A DNA stretch of 64,000 nucleotides from Hyphomicrobiales bacterium (GCA_900465915.1 UBKJ01000004.1:62001-126000); one strand, 5' to 3'; shown: positions 20,001 to 30,881, numbered from the stretch's first letter. The notes: generated by a model from the sequence alone, not told the origin. Made by a program: numbers and translations.

Positions 20001-20071
20001 TTGAAGGTGAAACGCACCGATTTGGCGTAATTGACGCGGCCTTTGCCGTTGACGCGCATCTCGCTCATCAT
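17054..20071 (-). CDS. soxA: Sarcosine oxidase subunit alpha
   Basis: A 1,005-residue subunit from ATG 20071, which overlaps the soxD stop (ATGA) and follows GGAGACG. An N-terminal ferredoxin-like region (YAKSVRFTFNGETFSGFEGD) is followed by a dinucleotide-binding domain with VLVVGAGPAGLAAALEAAK near residues 172-190, and by a C-terminal aminomethyltransferase-like domain (SFTGELGFEINVPARYG, then GTETMHVLRAEKGYI). With SoxB it oxidises sarcosine to glycine. The one-carbon unit goes to tetrahydrofolate on the C-terminal domain to give 5,10-methylene-THF, with peroxide as by-product. Sarcosine commonly comes from betaine or creatine breakdown, and the osmoprotectant importer next door fits such a diet. 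Confidence 0.95.
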   Translation of the reverse strand: MMSEMRVNGKGRVNYAKSVRFTFNGETFSGFEGDTLASAMLANGQHLAGRSFKYHRPRGILSAGSEEPNALMGVSRGPGRAEPNTRATVLELYDGLKVETQNHWPSLKRDVGAVNDALYMFFSAGFYYKTFMWPKSFWTKVYEPFIRGAAGLGKSPTEIDPDTYASRYAYCDVLVVGAGPAGLAAALEAAKSGAKVMLCDEQAEMGGSLLSEPEPVINGRASWDWLKETLAALQANPNVTLLPRTTAIGYYHQNMLGLCERLTDHLPHPAADAPRERMWRVRARQVVLAQGSIEKPLVFAGNDRPGVMLAGAARTYLNRYGVRVGKTAVVVTSHDSAWLAAFDLKMAGVNVPTIVDIRPSVSAGLVDRARMLGIEVLTGWTATGTSGRLRVSSIRVNPVTGGPVTGGKVGAARTIACDVVLMSGGWNPSVHLFSHTKGQLVWDEERQIYLPGERTEESRVAGAGNGHFDLDAAIREGAQCGAAAANDAGYKAKAGDYAVAGDFVCTGVSCRELPTDRDPGKAKAFLDFQNDVTAKDIRLAVREGFRSIEHIKRYTTNGMATDQGKTSNINGLAVASDALSRPAPQVGLTTFRPPYTPTTFGAFCGYNRGKLFDVTRKTPIDPWAEEQGAAFEPVSLWRRAWYFPKAGEDMHKAVARECKAVRESLGIFDASTLGKIEVVGPDAAEFMNRMYTNPWTKLGVGRCRYGLLLGEDGFIRDDGVVGRLSQDRFHVTTTTGGAARVLNMMEDYLQTEWPELRVSLTSTTEQWATVALNGPNARRLIEPMVEGVDISDQAFPHMSVAECKFLGTPARLFRMSFTGELGFEINVPARYGLALWKALYEAGKQYGVTPYGTETMHVLRAEKGYIIVGQDTDGTVTPDDAALGWAIGKQKPDFVGKRSLARPDMQKKDRKHLVGLLPKNPKLVLEEGAQIVADPKQAVPMTMLGHVTSSYWSETLGRSFAMALVSGGKDRMGQTLYMPMPDGGVHEAEVTGLVFYDPEGKKLNG

Positions 20072-20373
20072 TTCGTCTCCTGCGCCGCGAGTTCGGCCTC
20101 GGTGGGGCGCGGCTGGCCGGCCTTGTAGGTCATCACGAATTTGTCGCTCACCGTGTCGCGCACGGCGTTGAAGAAGCGGCCGCAGCCGTTGATGTGCCGC
20201 CAGCGCTCGAAATGGGTTCCGCGCGGGTTGGAGCGGATGAAGAGGAAATCGCGCCATTCGTCGTCGGTGAGCGCGGACGGATCGGCCGGGCGCGCGATAT
20301 GGGCCTCGCCCGCATAGGCGAATTCGAGTTCGGGGCGTTCCATCTCGCAATAGGGGCAACGGATCAGAAGCAT
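20068..20373 (-). CDS. soxD: Sarcosine oxidase subunit delta
   Basis: A 101-residue zinc-binding subunit. The ligand set expected for the family is visible: C6 and C9 (RCPYCEMERP), then H60 and C64 (RHINGCGRFFN). Its helices wrap the alpha subunit. It starts 12 bases after the soxB stop and ends in an ATGA overlap with soxA. The segments EWRDFLFIRSNPRGTHFERW and MTYKAG are highly typical. Required for assembly; no catalytic role is known. Confidence 0.95.
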   Translation of the reverse strand: MLLIRCPYCEMERPELEFAYAGEAHIARPADPSALTDDEWRDFLFIRSNPRGTHFERWRHINGCGRFFNAVRDTVSDKFVMTYKAGQPRPTEAELAAQETK

Positions 20374-20385
20374 GGCGAATAATCC

Positions 20386-21639
20386 TTAGTGCGCAACGGC
20401 GGCGGCGGCGGCTTCGTCGATCAGGCGGCCGGTCTTGAAGCGGTCGAGCGTGAACGGCGCGTTGATCCAGTGCGGCTCGTCGCGGGCGATGGTGTGGGCG
20501 AAGACATGGGCCGAGCCGGGCGTGGCCTTGAAGCCGCCGGTGCCCCAGCCGCAATTGACGTAGAGGCCCGCAACCGGCGTCTTGCCGATGATCGGCGAGC
20601 GGTCGGGCGTGACGTCGACGATGCCGCCCCATTTGCGCAGCATGCGCATGCGGGTGAAGATCGGGAACACCTCGCAGATCGCCGCCAGCGTATGCTCGAT
20701 CAGCGGCAGGCCGCCGCGCTGGCTGTAGGAGACGTACTGGTCGGTGCCGGAGCCGATGACCAGCTCGCCCTTGTCGGACTGGCTCATATAGGCGTGGACC
20801 GTGTTGGACATGACCACGCAGGGGAAGATCGGCTTGACCGGCTCGGAGACGAGCGCCTGAAGCGGGAAGCTTTCGAGCGGCATGCGCACGCCGGCGCTGT
20901 CCATGACGATGGAGGTGGATCCGGCGGCGGAGACGCCGACCTTCTTGGCCTTGATGAAGCCGCGCGGCGTGTCGACGCCGGTGACGCGGCCCGAGGCGTC
21001 GCGGCGGATGGCCGTGACCGGGCAATTCTGGATGATGTCGACGCCGCGCGCAGCGGCCCCGCGGGCGTAGCCCCACGCCACCGCGTCGTGGCGGGCCACG
21101 CCGCCGCGCCGCTGCAAGGTGGCCCCCACCACCGGATAGCGCGCGTCGGGCGAGATGTTGAGCGGCGGGCAATATTCCTTCGCCTGCTCGGGCGTCAGCC
21201 ATTCGTTGTCGACGCCGTTGAGGCGGTTGGCGTGGATATGGCGCTTGAAGCTCTGCACGTCGTGGACGGTGTGCGCCAGCATCATGACGCCGCGCTGCGA
21301 GAACATGACGTTGTAGTTCAGCTCCTGACTGAGCCCCTCCCAGAGCTTCACCGCGTGCTCGTAGAGATGCGCGCTCTCGTCATAGAGATAGTTGGAGCGG
21401 ATGATGGTGGTGTTGCGGCCGGTGTTGCCGCCGCCGAGCCAGCCCTTCTCGATCACCGCGACATTGGTGACGCCGTGCTCCTTGGCGAGGTAATAGGCGG
21501 CTCCGAGCCCGTGGCCGCCCGCGCCGACGATGATCACGTCATATTCGGCCTTGGGTTGGGCGTCGGGCCATTGCGGCTCCCAGTTCTTGTTGCCGGAAAG
21601 CGCGTTCTTGACGACAGCAGCGAGTGAAAAACGGGACAT
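20386..21639 (-). CDS. soxB: Sarcosine oxidase subunit beta
   Basis: A 417-residue flavoprotein from ATG 21639 ([16 protein letters not shown]). The frame is open further upstream, but the extra residues are not part of the family. FAD-binding Rossmann motif [19 protein letters not shown], then [16 protein letters not shown] and the C-terminal [19 protein letters not shown]. It holds the active site where sarcosine is demethylated, plus covalent FMN at the interface with alpha. First gene of the operon soxBDAG. No linked regulator. A 20-base inverted repeat (21812-21831) lies about 170 bases upstream. Confidence 0.96.
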   Translation of the reverse strand: MSRFSLAAVVKNALSGNKNWEPQWPDAQPKAEYDVIIVGAGGHGLGAAYYLAKEHGVTNVAVIEKGWLGGGNTGRNTTIIRSNYLYDESAHLYEHAVKLWEGLSQELNYNVMFSQRGVMMLAHTVHDVQSFKRHIHANRLNGVDNEWLTPEQAKEYCPPLNISPDARYPVVGATLQRRGGVARHDAVAWGYARGAAARGVDIIQNCPVTAIRRDASGRVTGVDTPRGFIKAKKVGVSAAGSTSIVMDSAGVRMPLESFPLQALVSEPVKPIFPCVVMSNTVHAYMSQSDKGELVIGSGTDQYVSYSQRGGLPLIEHTLAAICEVFPIFTRMRMLRKWGGIVDVTPDRSPIIGKTPVAGLYVNCGWGTGGFKATPGSAHVFAHTIARDEPHWINAPFTLDRFKTGRLIDEAAAAAVAH

Positions 21640-21811
21640 GAAAAACCACCGGTTCCGCGGCTCCGGCGCGGACGGCCGGACCCTGTTTCGTCCCTTGTAT
21701 TGGCTTGCGCGAAAAGCCGACAGCAGGCTTGCGTCATCGGACGCCCAAAATACGACATCGCCACCATTTCGCGACATCGGCGCGGCGGAAAGCGGGCGCT
21801 CCCGACGGTCC

Positions 21812-21831
21812 CCTGACAGTCCGTTGTCAGG
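21812..21831. promoter_or_regulatory. Inverted repeat between soxB and osmF
   Basis: Perfect arms CCTGACA and TGTCAGG separated by six bases, in the 278-base divergent region between the sarcosine oxidase operon and the osmoprotectant operon. A TATAAT at 21870-21875 (plus strand) lies to its right, without a clear -35. Spacing and symmetry suit a dimeric regulator. No identity proposed. Confidence 0.4.
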
Positions 21832-21917
21832 AAGTGCGCGGCGCGGCGGTTTCCTTTCGGTTTTTGCGCTATAATTTAGCTGGAACGGACCGACCCACGA
21901 GCCACAAGGTGATGACG

Positions 21918-22841
21918 ATGTCTTGCAAGAGCCTTCTCACCGGAGCCGCCCTGGCGTTCTCCATCCTCGCCGCCCCGCCCGCCTTCGCGGCGGACAAACC
22001 GGTGGTGGTCTCCTCCAAGATCGACACGGAAGGCGGGGTGCTGGGCAACATCATCCTCGCGGTGCTGAACGCCCACGGCGTCAAGACCTCCGACCGCATC
22101 CAGCTCGGCGCGACGCCGGTGGTGCGCAAGGCGATCATAGCGGGCGAGATCGACATCTATCCCGAATATACCGGCAACGGGGCCTTCTTCTTCAACAAGG
22201 CGGACGATCCGTTGTGGAAGGACGCCGCCAAGGCCTACGAGACGGTGAAGAAGCTCGACTACGACGCCAACAAGATCGTCTGGCTGTCGCCCTCGCCCGC
22301 CAACAACACATGGGGCGTGGCGGTGCGCAAGGACGTGGCGGAGGCCAACAAGCTGAAGAGCTTCAGCGATTTCGGCAAATATGTCGCCGGCGGCGGCAAG
22401 ATCGTGCTGGCCGCCTCGGCGGAATTCGTCAATTCGGCGGCGGCGCTGCCGGCCTTCCAGACCGCCTACGGCTTCACGCTCAAGCCCGACCAGCTGATCA
22501 CGCTGTCGGGCGGCGACACAGCGGCCACCATCGCCGCGGCCGCCAACCAGACCAACGGGGCCAACGCCGCCATGGTCTACGGCACCGACGGCGGCATCGC
22601 GCCGTCCGGGCTGGTGGTGCTTGACGACGACAAGCATGTGCAGCCGGTCTACCAGCCGACGCCGATCATCCGCGAGGCGGTGCTGAAGGAGCACCCGAAG
22701 ATCGGGGATTGGCTGAAGCCGGTGTTCGAGAAGCTCGACCTCACCACCTTGCAGGAGCTGAACGGGCGCGTGCAGCTTGGCGGCGAGCCGGCCAAGGCGG
22801 TTGCCGAGGACTTTCTCAAGAAAAACGGCTTCGTGAAATAG
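21918..22841 (+). CDS. osmF: Osmoprotectant ABC transporter substrate-binding protein (OsmF/YehZ-type)
   Basis: Periplasmic binding protein of the QAT (glycine betaine/choline) family, 307 residues from ATG 21918, chosen because AAGG lies eight bases upstream. An ATG six bases earlier is in frame but too close to that site. Signal peptide [24 protein letters not shown], cleaved before ADKP. The body has [19 protein letters not shown] and [17 protein letters not shown], typical of OsmF/YehZ. It delivers betaine-like compounds to the two permeases and ATPase encoded downstream in the order yehZ, yehY, yehX, yehW. In E. coli this system has low affinity for betaine, so the ligand here is open. 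Confidence 0.92.
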   Translation: MSCKSLLTGAALAFSILAAPPAFAADKPVVVSSKIDTEGGVLGNIILAVLNAHGVKTSDRIQLGATPVVRKAIIAGEIDIYPEYTGNGAFFFNKADDPLWKDAAKAYETVKKLDYDANKIVWLSPSPANNTWGVAVRKDVAEANKLKSFSDFGKYVAGGGKIVLAASAEFVNSAAALPAFQTAYGFTLKPDQLITLSGGDTAATIAAAANQTNGANAAMVYGTDGGIAPSGLVVLDDDKHVQPVYQPTPIIREAVLKEHPKIGDWLKPVFEKLDLTTLQELNGRVQLGGEPAKAVAEDFLKKNGFVK

Positions 22842-22849
22842 GCCGCCCC

Positions 22850-24037
22850 TTGGCCGTCTCGCAAACAGCGTCCCTGTCGAGGCCGGCGGCCGGCCGGCTG
22901 GACAGGCTCGGCGTGGTCATCGCGGCGCTGGTTCTGGGCGCGGGGTTCCTGCCCTTCGCCATCTTCCGTCCCAACCGCATCGCGCCGGGTCAGGGGAAGC
23001 TCCTGTTCGACGCGCTGCCGTTGGACACGGCGCTGCTGGTCGCCGGCGTGGCGATGGCGGCGGCGCTCGTCGCGCTGCTGCGCTGCCCGGCGGGGTGGCG
23101 GCTTGTGGCCAGTTTCTGCGGCCTCGCCGCCGCGGCGGTCGGCGTCGGGCTGGCGGCCACGCATCTGGCGGCGGCCGAAAACCCCTATGCGCGCGTCTCG
23201 CCCGGCGCCGGCTTCTGGCTGGCGCTGTTCGCCTTCGCGCTTCTGTCCGCCGACAGCCTTGTGCGGCTCAACGCCCGGCCACTGATGCGGCTCGCGCTGC
23301 TCGCCGGGGCGGCGCTTCTCCTGTGGCTGCTGCTCGCCTCGGGCCTGTGGGACCAGATCTCTTTCATGAAGGAATATCGAAGCCGCGCCGACACGTTCTG
23401 GACCGAGGCCGGGCGGCATGTCGCGCTGGCGCTGGGCTCGCTCGCGGCGGCCGTCGTCGTCGGCGTGCCGCTCGGCCTCCTGTGCCACCGCCTGCCGCGG
23501 CTCCGGAACGCCGTGCTGAACGGGCTCAACATCGTGCAGACCGTGCCGTCCATGGCGCTGTTCGGGCTTCTGATCGCGCCGCTCGGCTGGCTGGCCGCGC
23601 ATGCGCCCTTTCTCGCCGCGCTCGGCCTCAGCGGCGTCGGCGCGGCCCCCGCCTTCGTGGCGCTGTTCCTCTATTCGCTGCTGCCCATCGTCGCCAACAC
23701 CGTGGCGGGGCTGGCCGGGGTGCCCGCGCCCGTCACCGACGCCGCGCGCGGCATGGGCATGACGCGGCTGCAAAGGCTGACGCAGACCGAGTTTCCGCTG
23801 GCCTTTCCGGTCATCCTCACCGGCGTGCGCATCGTCATGGTGCAGAATATCGGCCTCACCACCATCGCCGCGCTGATCGGCGGCGGCGGTTTCGGAACCT
23901 TCGTGTTCCAGGGCGTGGGCCAGACGGCAATGGACCTCGTGCTGCTCGGCGCGCTGCCGACCGTGCTTCTCGCCTTCGCCGCCGCCGTCACGCTCGACGC
24001 GGCCATCGAACTCTCCCGGAAGGGCATGGCCGCATGA
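22850..24037 (+). CDS. yehY: Osmoprotectant ABC transporter permease, YehY-like
   Basis: Inner-membrane permease, 395 residues from TTG 22850 (MAVSQTASLSRPAAG), the first start candidate after the osmF stop. The ribosome site is poor and GTG 22913 is an alternative. As in E. coli YehY, a long N-terminal part with several hydrophobic segments precedes the BPD_transp_1 core. The core carries the EAA-type loop VTDAARGMGMTRLQRLTQTEFP and ends VLLAFAAAVTLDAAIELS. Its stop overlaps the ATPase start by ATGA. The two permeases of this operon differ mainly in that the second lacks the N-terminal extension. Confidence 0.88.
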   Translation: MAVSQTASLSRPAAGRLDRLGVVIAALVLGAGFLPFAIFRPNRIAPGQGKLLFDALPLDTALLVAGVAMAAALVALLRCPAGWRLVASFCGLAAAAVGVGLAATHLAAAENPYARVSPGAGFWLALFAFALLSADSLVRLNARPLMRLALLAGAALLLWLLLASGLWDQISFMKEYRSRADTFWTEAGRHVALALGSLAAAVVVGVPLGLLCHRLPRLRNAVLNGLNIVQTVPSMALFGLLIAPLGWLAAHAPFLAALGLSGVGAAPAFVALFLYSLLPIVANTVAGLAGVPAPVTDAARGMGMTRLQRLTQTEFPLAFPVILTGVRIVMVQNIGLTTIAALIGGGGFGTFVFQGVGQTAMDLVLLGALPTVLLAFAAAVTLDAAIELSRKGMAA

Positions 24038-24972
24038 TCGAATTCGACCATATCTCCAAGCATTACAACGGCCGCGCGGCGGTGGACGACGTCAGCTTCT
24101 CCGTCGCCCCGCATTCGATCACCGCCATCGTCGGCACGTCCGGCTCCGGCAAGACGACGCTGTTGCGCATGGTCAACCGGCTGGTGGAGCCGAGCGGCGG
24201 CGACATCCGCATCGACGGGCATAGCAACCGCAGCGTCGCCGGCTACCGGCTGCGGCGCGGCATCGGCTATGTGATCCAGCAGCACGGGCTTTTTCCGCAT
24301 CGCACGGTGGCGGAAAACATCGCCACCGTGCCGGCGCTGCTCGGCTGGAGCAAGGCGCGGAGGGCGGCGCGGGTGGACGAATTGCTGGCGCTGTTCCAGC
24401 TCGAACCCGACCAGTATCGCGACCGCTTCCCGCATGAATTGTCGGGCGGTCAGCAGCAGCGCGTCGGCGTCGCCCGCGCGCTCGCGGCGGGACCGAACAT
24501 CCTTTTAATGGACGAGCCCTTCGGCGCGCTCGATCCCGTCATCCGCGCCACGGCGCGCGAGGAACTGAAGGCGATCCAGCGCCGCGTCGGCGCGACCGTG
24601 CTGCTGGTCACCCACGACATGGAGGAGGCCATCGCGCTCGGCGACCATATCGCGGTGATGGACGGCGGCAAGCTGCTGCAATTCGGCACGCCGGCGGAAA
24701 TCCTCGGCCATCCCGACAGCGCCTTCGTGGAAAGGCTGGTCGGCGCGGACGAGCGGCCGTTCCGGCTGCTCTCGCTGGCCGACCTTTCCGACGTGGTGCA
24801 GCCGGGCGCGGCGGCGGGCGCGGCGCTCGCCGTCACCGCGACGCGGCGCGACGCGCTGGCCGAGCTTCTGTGGTCGGGGCGACGGGCGCTGCCGGTCGAG
24901 GACGCGCAGGGCAAGCCGCTCGGGCAGGTGACGCTGGAAGCTCTCGTCGCCGATGCGAGGCGGCCGGCATGA
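24034..24972 (+). CDS. yehX: Osmoprotectant ABC transporter ATP-binding protein, YehX-like
   Basis: Cytoplasmic ATPase of 312 residues. Walker A is VGTSGSGKTTLLRM, the Q loop lies in GYVIQQHGLFPHRTV, the signature is LSGGQQQRVGVARAL, Walker B LLMDEPFGALDP, and the switch histidine sits in LLVTHDMEEA. The C-terminal 60 or so residues after the ATPase domain resemble a single degenerate CBS-like regulatory segment (LAVTATRRDALAELLWSGRRA), as often seen in betaine ATPases. ATGA overlaps at both ends tie it to the two permeases. Confidence 0.94.
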   Translation: MIEFDHISKHYNGRAAVDDVSFSVAPHSITAIVGTSGSGKTTLLRMVNRLVEPSGGDIRIDGHSNRSVAGYRLRRGIGYVIQQHGLFPHRTVAENIATVPALLGWSKARRAARVDELLALFQLEPDQYRDRFPHELSGGQQQRVGVARALAAGPNILLMDEPFGALDPVIRATAREELKAIQRRVGATVLLVTHDMEEAIALGDHIAVMDGGKLLQFGTPAEILGHPDSAFVERLVGADERPFRLLSLADLSDVVQPGAAAGAALAVTATRRDALAELLWSGRRALPVEDAQGKPLGQVTLEALVADARRPA

Positions 24973-25703
24973 GGTCCGCCCTGCCCCGGCTGGTCCTGTT
25001 CGCCGTGCTGGCGCTGTTTTTATGGCGGCCGCACTGGTTCGAGCCGCTGTTTCGCCCGCTCGTGGAGAACGGCGCGCCGGCGATCTACGACCGCGCCAGC
25101 CTGCTGACGCTGACCCTGCGGCATCTGGCGCTGGTGGCCGCGGCCACCCTCGCCTCGGCCGCGCTCGCCATCGCCATGGCGGTGGCGGTCAGCCGTCGGC
25201 AGGGGGCCGAGTTCCTGCCGCTGTCGCGCAGTCTGGTGAATATCGGCCAGACCTTTCCGCCCGTCGCCGTGCTGGCGCTGGCGGTGCCGATCTTCGGCTT
25301 CGGCAACAAACCGACGCTGATCGCGCTGTTCCTCTACGGCCTGCTGCCGATCTTCGAAAACACGCTGACGGCGCTGACCACCCTGCCGCCGCCGGTGATG
25401 GAGGCGGCGCGCGGCATGGGCATGACGGGGACGCAGCGGCTGTTGCGGGTGGAGCTGCCGCTGGCGCTGCCGGTGATTCTGGCCGGCGTGCGGCTTTCCG
25501 CCGTGATCGGGCTCGGCACCGCCACCATCGGCTCGACGGTGGCGGCGAGCACCTTGGGCGAGGTCATCATCGCCGGGCTCATCTCCAACAACCTCGCCTT
25601 CGTGCTGCAAGGCGGGCTGGTGGTGGCGGCGCTGGCGGTGCTGGTCTTCGACGCCTTCCAGGCGCTGGAGCGGCGTCTGGCGCGCCGGCGCGGCGCGGCC
25701 TAG
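24969..25703 (+). CDS. yehW: Osmoprotectant ABC transporter permease, YehW-like
   Basis: A 244-residue permease with about six hydrophobic segments, BPD_transp_1 family. It starts with ATG 24969 overlapping the ATPase stop, and the EAA-type loop reads VMEAARGMGMTGTQRLLRVELP. It pairs with YehY to form the channel. The last codons ([10 protein letters not shown]) end in TAG, which is the first three bases of repeat copy B, so the stop appears to be supplied by the repeat. The repeat separates it from cueR. Confidence 0.9.
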   Translation: MRSALPRLVLFAVLALFLWRPHWFEPLFRPLVENGAPAIYDRASLLTLTLRHLALVAAATLASAALAIAMAVAVSRRQGAEFLPLSRSLVNIGQTFPPVAVLALAVPIFGFGNKPTLIALFLYGLLPIFENTLTALTTLPPPVMEAARGMGMTGTQRLLRVELPLALPVILAGVRLSAVIGLGTATIGSTVAASTLGEVIIAGLISNNLAFVLQGGLVVAALAVLVFDAFQALERRLARRRGAA

Positions 25704-25800
25704 AGCTGTTCCGGTAAAAACCGGAACAGCTCTATCTCTTTGTTTTCACGCATTTCGCGATAAGCAAAACCGCTTCGCACTTTTGCTGGAAATGCTCTAT
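25701..25800. repeat. Intergenic palindromic repeat (TAGAGC family), copy B
   Basis: Begins TAGAGC at the yehW stop. Perfect hairpin AGAGCTGTTCCGG / CCGGAACAGCTCT around TAAAAA, then CTCTTTGTTTTCACGCAT. The final 29 bases (25771-25799) are identical to those of copy A (16437-16465). Ends 30 bases before the cueR start and may carry its promoter. Confidence 0.88.
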
Positions 25801-25829
25801 ATCCATTTAAAGAGACCGGAGACACGGAC

Positions 25830-26273
25830 ATGAACATCGGTCAGGCCGCCGCCGCATCGGGCATATCGGCCAAGATGATCCGCCATTACGAATCCATCGG
25901 CCTCGTCGAGGAAGCCGGGCGCACCGCCGCCGGCTATCGCGTCTATACGGCGCGCGACGTGGAGACGCTGCGCTTCATCCGCCGCAGCCGCGATCTCGGC
26001 TTTCCGGTCGAGCAGATCCGCGCGCTGCTGTCGCTGTGGCGCGACCGCAACCGCGCCTCCGCCGACGTCAAGGAGGTGGCGCTGCGCCATGTGGAGGAGC
26101 TGGAGGCCAAGATGCGCCAGTTGCAGGAAATGGCCGACACGCTGAAGCACCTCGCCAATCATTGCCACGGCGACGACCGCCCCGATTGCCCGATCATCGG
26201 CCGTTTGGCGGAAGGCGGCGAGGAGCCCGAGCCGGCCCCGCGCAAGGGCCGGCTGCTGCATGGAAGCCTGTGA
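25830..26273 (+). CDS. cueR: Copper-responsive transcriptional activator CueR
   Basis: MerR-family regulator of 147 residues. The N-terminal winged helix is MNIGQAAAASGISAKMIRHYE, followed by the long dimerisation helix. The metal loop holds C112 and C120 (HCHGDDRPDCP), the two-cysteine, eight-apart geometry that in CueR binds Cu(I), Ag(I) or Au(I) linearly. It untwists promoters with an over-long 19-base spacer, and exactly such a promoter precedes copA at 28582-28612. Unusually placed: it converges on copA with a three-base gap, so the regulator sits at the far end of its target. ATG 25830 follows CCGGAGACACGGAC. Confidence 0.95.
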   Translation: MNIGQAAAASGISAKMIRHYESIGLVEEAGRTAAGYRVYTARDVETLRFIRRSRDLGFPVEQIRALLSLWRDRNRASADVKEVALRHVEELEAKMRQLQEMADTLKHLANHCHGDDRPDCPIIGRLAEGGEEPEPAPRKGRLLHGSL

Positions 26274-26276
26274 GCC

Positions 26277-28547
<2,271 letters not shown>

Positions 28548-28581
28548 GGCGATATTCTCTTATGATCCAGTTTCGCCATGA

Positions 28582-28612
28582 GAGATAGTCCTTCCCATCG
28601 TGGGAAGGTCAA
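28582..28612 (-). promoter_or_regulatory. CueR-type promoter and operator of copA
   Basis: On the minus strand -35 TTGACC (28607-28612) and -10 TATCTC (28582-28587) are 19 bases apart, the long spacing of MerR-family promoters. The spacer contains a perfect dyad, CCTTCCCA-TCG-TGGGAAGG on the plus strand (28590-28608), matching CueR boxes (ACCTTCC...GGAAGG). Confidence 0.88.
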
Positions 28613-28625
28613 GCCCCGCTGCAGA

Positions 28626-30749
28626 TCAGGCCGGCAGGCTGTTGCGCGCGGCGGCCATGGCCAGGCCCATGTCGTTGGTGTCGCGGATGAAGGCGGGCAC
28701 CTCGCCGGCGGGCATGGGCCGGCCGATGAAGAAGCCCTGCGCCTCGCCGAAGCGCTCGGCGCGCAGGCGTTCGAGCTGCTGCGCCGTCTCGACGCCTTCG
28801 GCGGTGGTGACGATGTTGAAGCCCTGCCCCAGCGTGGCCACGGCCTGGATGATGGCGAGGTCGCGCGCGTCGGCCTCGATGCCGGAGACGAAGCTGCGGT
28901 CGATCTTGATCTTGTCGAAGGGGAAGGAGCGCAGATAGCTCAGCGACGAATAGCCGGTGCCGAAATCGTCCATGGCGATGCGCACGCCGAGCCGGCGCAG
29001 CGCGAACAGGATCTCGATATTGTTGCGGCTGTTGGAGAGGAAGACGGATTCGGTGATCTCCAGCTCCAGCCGCCCGGCGCAGAGCCGCGCCGCCTCCAGC
29101 GCCTCGGTGACCGAGCGCAGCAGCGTGCTCTGGTTGAACTGCACCGGCGACAGATTGGCCGAGACCTTGACGCCCTCGGGCCAGCCGGCCGCCTCGCGGC
29201 AGGCCGAGCGCAGCACCCATTCGCCGATGGGGCCGATCAGCCCCGTCTCCTCGGCGAGCGGGATGAAGTCGGCCGGAGGCACCATGCCGCGCTCGGGATG
29301 GCGCCAGCGGATCAGCGCCTCGAAGCCGGAAATGCGGCCGGAGGCGAGGTTGAAGATCGGCTGGTAATGCAGCTCGAACTGCTCGGTCGCCAGCGCCTGG
29401 CGCAGTTCCGCCGTCAGGGCGCGGCGCCGTTCGCCGGCGTGGCGCAGCGCCTCGCGATAGACGCGGAACACGCCGCGGCCGCCGGACTTGGCGGCGTCGA
29501 GCGCCATGCCGGCATTGGCCATCAGCACGCCCGGCGCGTCGCCGTGCAGCGGCGCCTCGGCGACGCCGATGCTGCATGTGACGGATTCCGGGCAGCCGCC
29601 GACGGCGAAGGGCTCGTCGAAGCCGGCCAGCAGGCGGCCGGCGAAGGCCGTTATCTCCTCGGGCGCGGCGAAACGCCCGATGACGGCGAATTCGTCGACG
29701 CCGAGCCGGGCGACGAAGGAGCCCTCGCCGGCGATGCGGCGCAGGCGGCGGGCGACCTCCTTCAGCAATTCGTCGCCGGCCTGGTGGCCGCGGCTTTCGT
29801 TGACGGCCTTGAAATGGTCGAGGTCGAGCGAGAACAGCGCGAAGGCGGGCGCGGCGGCGCCCTGCTTGAGAAGCCCGGCCAGATGGCGGGAGAAGCCGAC
29901 GCGGTTGGGCAGGCCGGTCAGGCTGTCGTGCAGCGCGATATGGGTGAGGCGCGCCTCGGCGGCGCGGCGCTCGGTGATGTCCTCGGAAATACCGATGACG
30001 TAGCGCGGCGCGTCGCCCTCGGCCGGCGGGATCAGGCTCTTGACCACGCGCAGCGTGCGGACGGAGCCGTCGGGGGCGACCACGTCGCGCTCGACGCTCA
30101 GCACCTCGCCGCGGCTGACCACCAGCCGGTCCTGCTCGGCGAAGGCGCGCGTCTCGGCCTCGGAGAAGACCTCGGCGTCGGTGGCGCCGACGACGCGGTT
30201 CTGCGCATAGCCGCACACCGCCGTGGCGGCGTCGTTGAACAGCACGTAGCGGCCGTGGTCCTGCATGTCCTTGACGAAGACGCCGAGCGGCAGGTTGTCG
30301 ATGAGGCCGTCGAGCAGCCAGCGCGCATGGCTGGCCTGGCGGTTGGCGGCGGCGAGCTCCGTGCGGTCCTGCACGACGACCAGGATGGCGGGCTTTCCGG
30401 CGAAGTCGATGCGCCGGCCGTAGGTGGTGACCTCCATGGCGGCGCCTGCGGCGTTGAGGTGGCGCCAGCGGCCGGGGCGCTCCAGGTCGCTGCCGTCGCG
30501 GACGGCGGCGCGCATGCGCGCCCGCTCGTCCTCGGGGCGGATGTCCAGCACGGTCATGGCGGCGACGGCCTCGCGGCTGAAGCCGTAAAGCGCATAGGCC
30601 GCATCGTTCATGGCCACGAAGCCCAGCGTCTCGGGATCGTAGATCCACATAGGCGTCGGATGGGTGGTGAAGAAGACGTGGAAATTCTGCTCGGAGGTGC
30701 GCATCGCCGGGTCTTCGCGCCCGGATGCGCCGGCGTCCCGCTTGGTCAT
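28626..30749 (-). CDS. PAS-PAS-GGDEF-EAL cyclic-di-GMP protein with degenerate GGDEF
   Basis: A 707-residue cytoplasmic signalling protein starting at ATG 30749 (MTKRDAGAS), chosen for the GAGGGTAAG just before it. Two PAS domains (around residues 20-130 and 145-265; the first contains HPTPMWIYDPETLGFVAMND) precede a GGDEF domain whose signature reads RLGVDEFAV. The second glycine is replaced, so cyclase activity is doubtful. The EAL domain keeps GFEALIRWRHP, the NLSP motif, DDFGTGYSSL and the KIDRSF region, so it is probably an active c-di-GMP phosphodiesterase, perhaps activated by GTP binding to the GGDEF part. No membrane segment. A monocistronic gene divergent from the thiamin operon. 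Confidence 0.92.
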   Translation of the reverse strand: MTKRDAGASGREDPAMRTSEQNFHVFFTTHPTPMWIYDPETLGFVAMNDAAYALYGFSREAVAAMTVLDIRPEDERARMRAAVRDGSDLERPGRWRHLNAAGAAMEVTTYGRRIDFAGKPAILVVVQDRTELAAANRQASHARWLLDGLIDNLPLGVFVKDMQDHGRYVLFNDAATAVCGYAQNRVVGATDAEVFSEAETRAFAEQDRLVVSRGEVLSVERDVVAPDGSVRTLRVVKSLIPPAEGDAPRYVIGISEDITERRAAEARLTHIALHDSLTGLPNRVGFSRHLAGLLKQGAAAPAFALFSLDLDHFKAVNESRGHQAGDELLKEVARRLRRIAGEGSFVARLGVDEFAVIGRFAAPEEITAFAGRLLAGFDEPFAVGGCPESVTCSIGVAEAPLHGDAPGVLMANAGMALDAAKSGGRGVFRVYREALRHAGERRRALTAELRQALATEQFELHYQPIFNLASGRISGFEALIRWRHPERGMVPPADFIPLAEETGLIGPIGEWVLRSACREAAGWPEGVKVSANLSPVQFNQSTLLRSVTEALEAARLCAGRLELEITESVFLSNSRNNIEILFALRRLGVRIAMDDFGTGYSSLSYLRSFPFDKIKIDRSFVSGIEADARDLAIIQAVATLGQGFNIVTTAEGVETAQQLERLRAERFGEAQGFFIGRPMPAGEVPAFIRDTNDMGLAMAAARNSLPA

Positions 30750-30810
30750 CTTACCCTCATCGTCAAGGCGGCCGGGAGACGGCGGACCCCGCCGACAGTA
30801 GATCACGGAA

Positions 30811-30839
30811 TTTTAACAAAATCTTATAAGCCGGCGCAA
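30811..30839 (-). promoter_or_regulatory. Candidate promoter of the GGDEF-EAL gene
   Basis: Minus-strand TTGCGC (30834-30839) and TTAAAA (30811-30816), 17 bases apart, in an AT-rich island about 60 bases before the start codon. Inspection only. Confidence 0.4.
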
Positions 30840-30881
30840 GGCGCGGAAAATTTCCGGGCGGAGCGCAAGGTCCCTTGCGGC

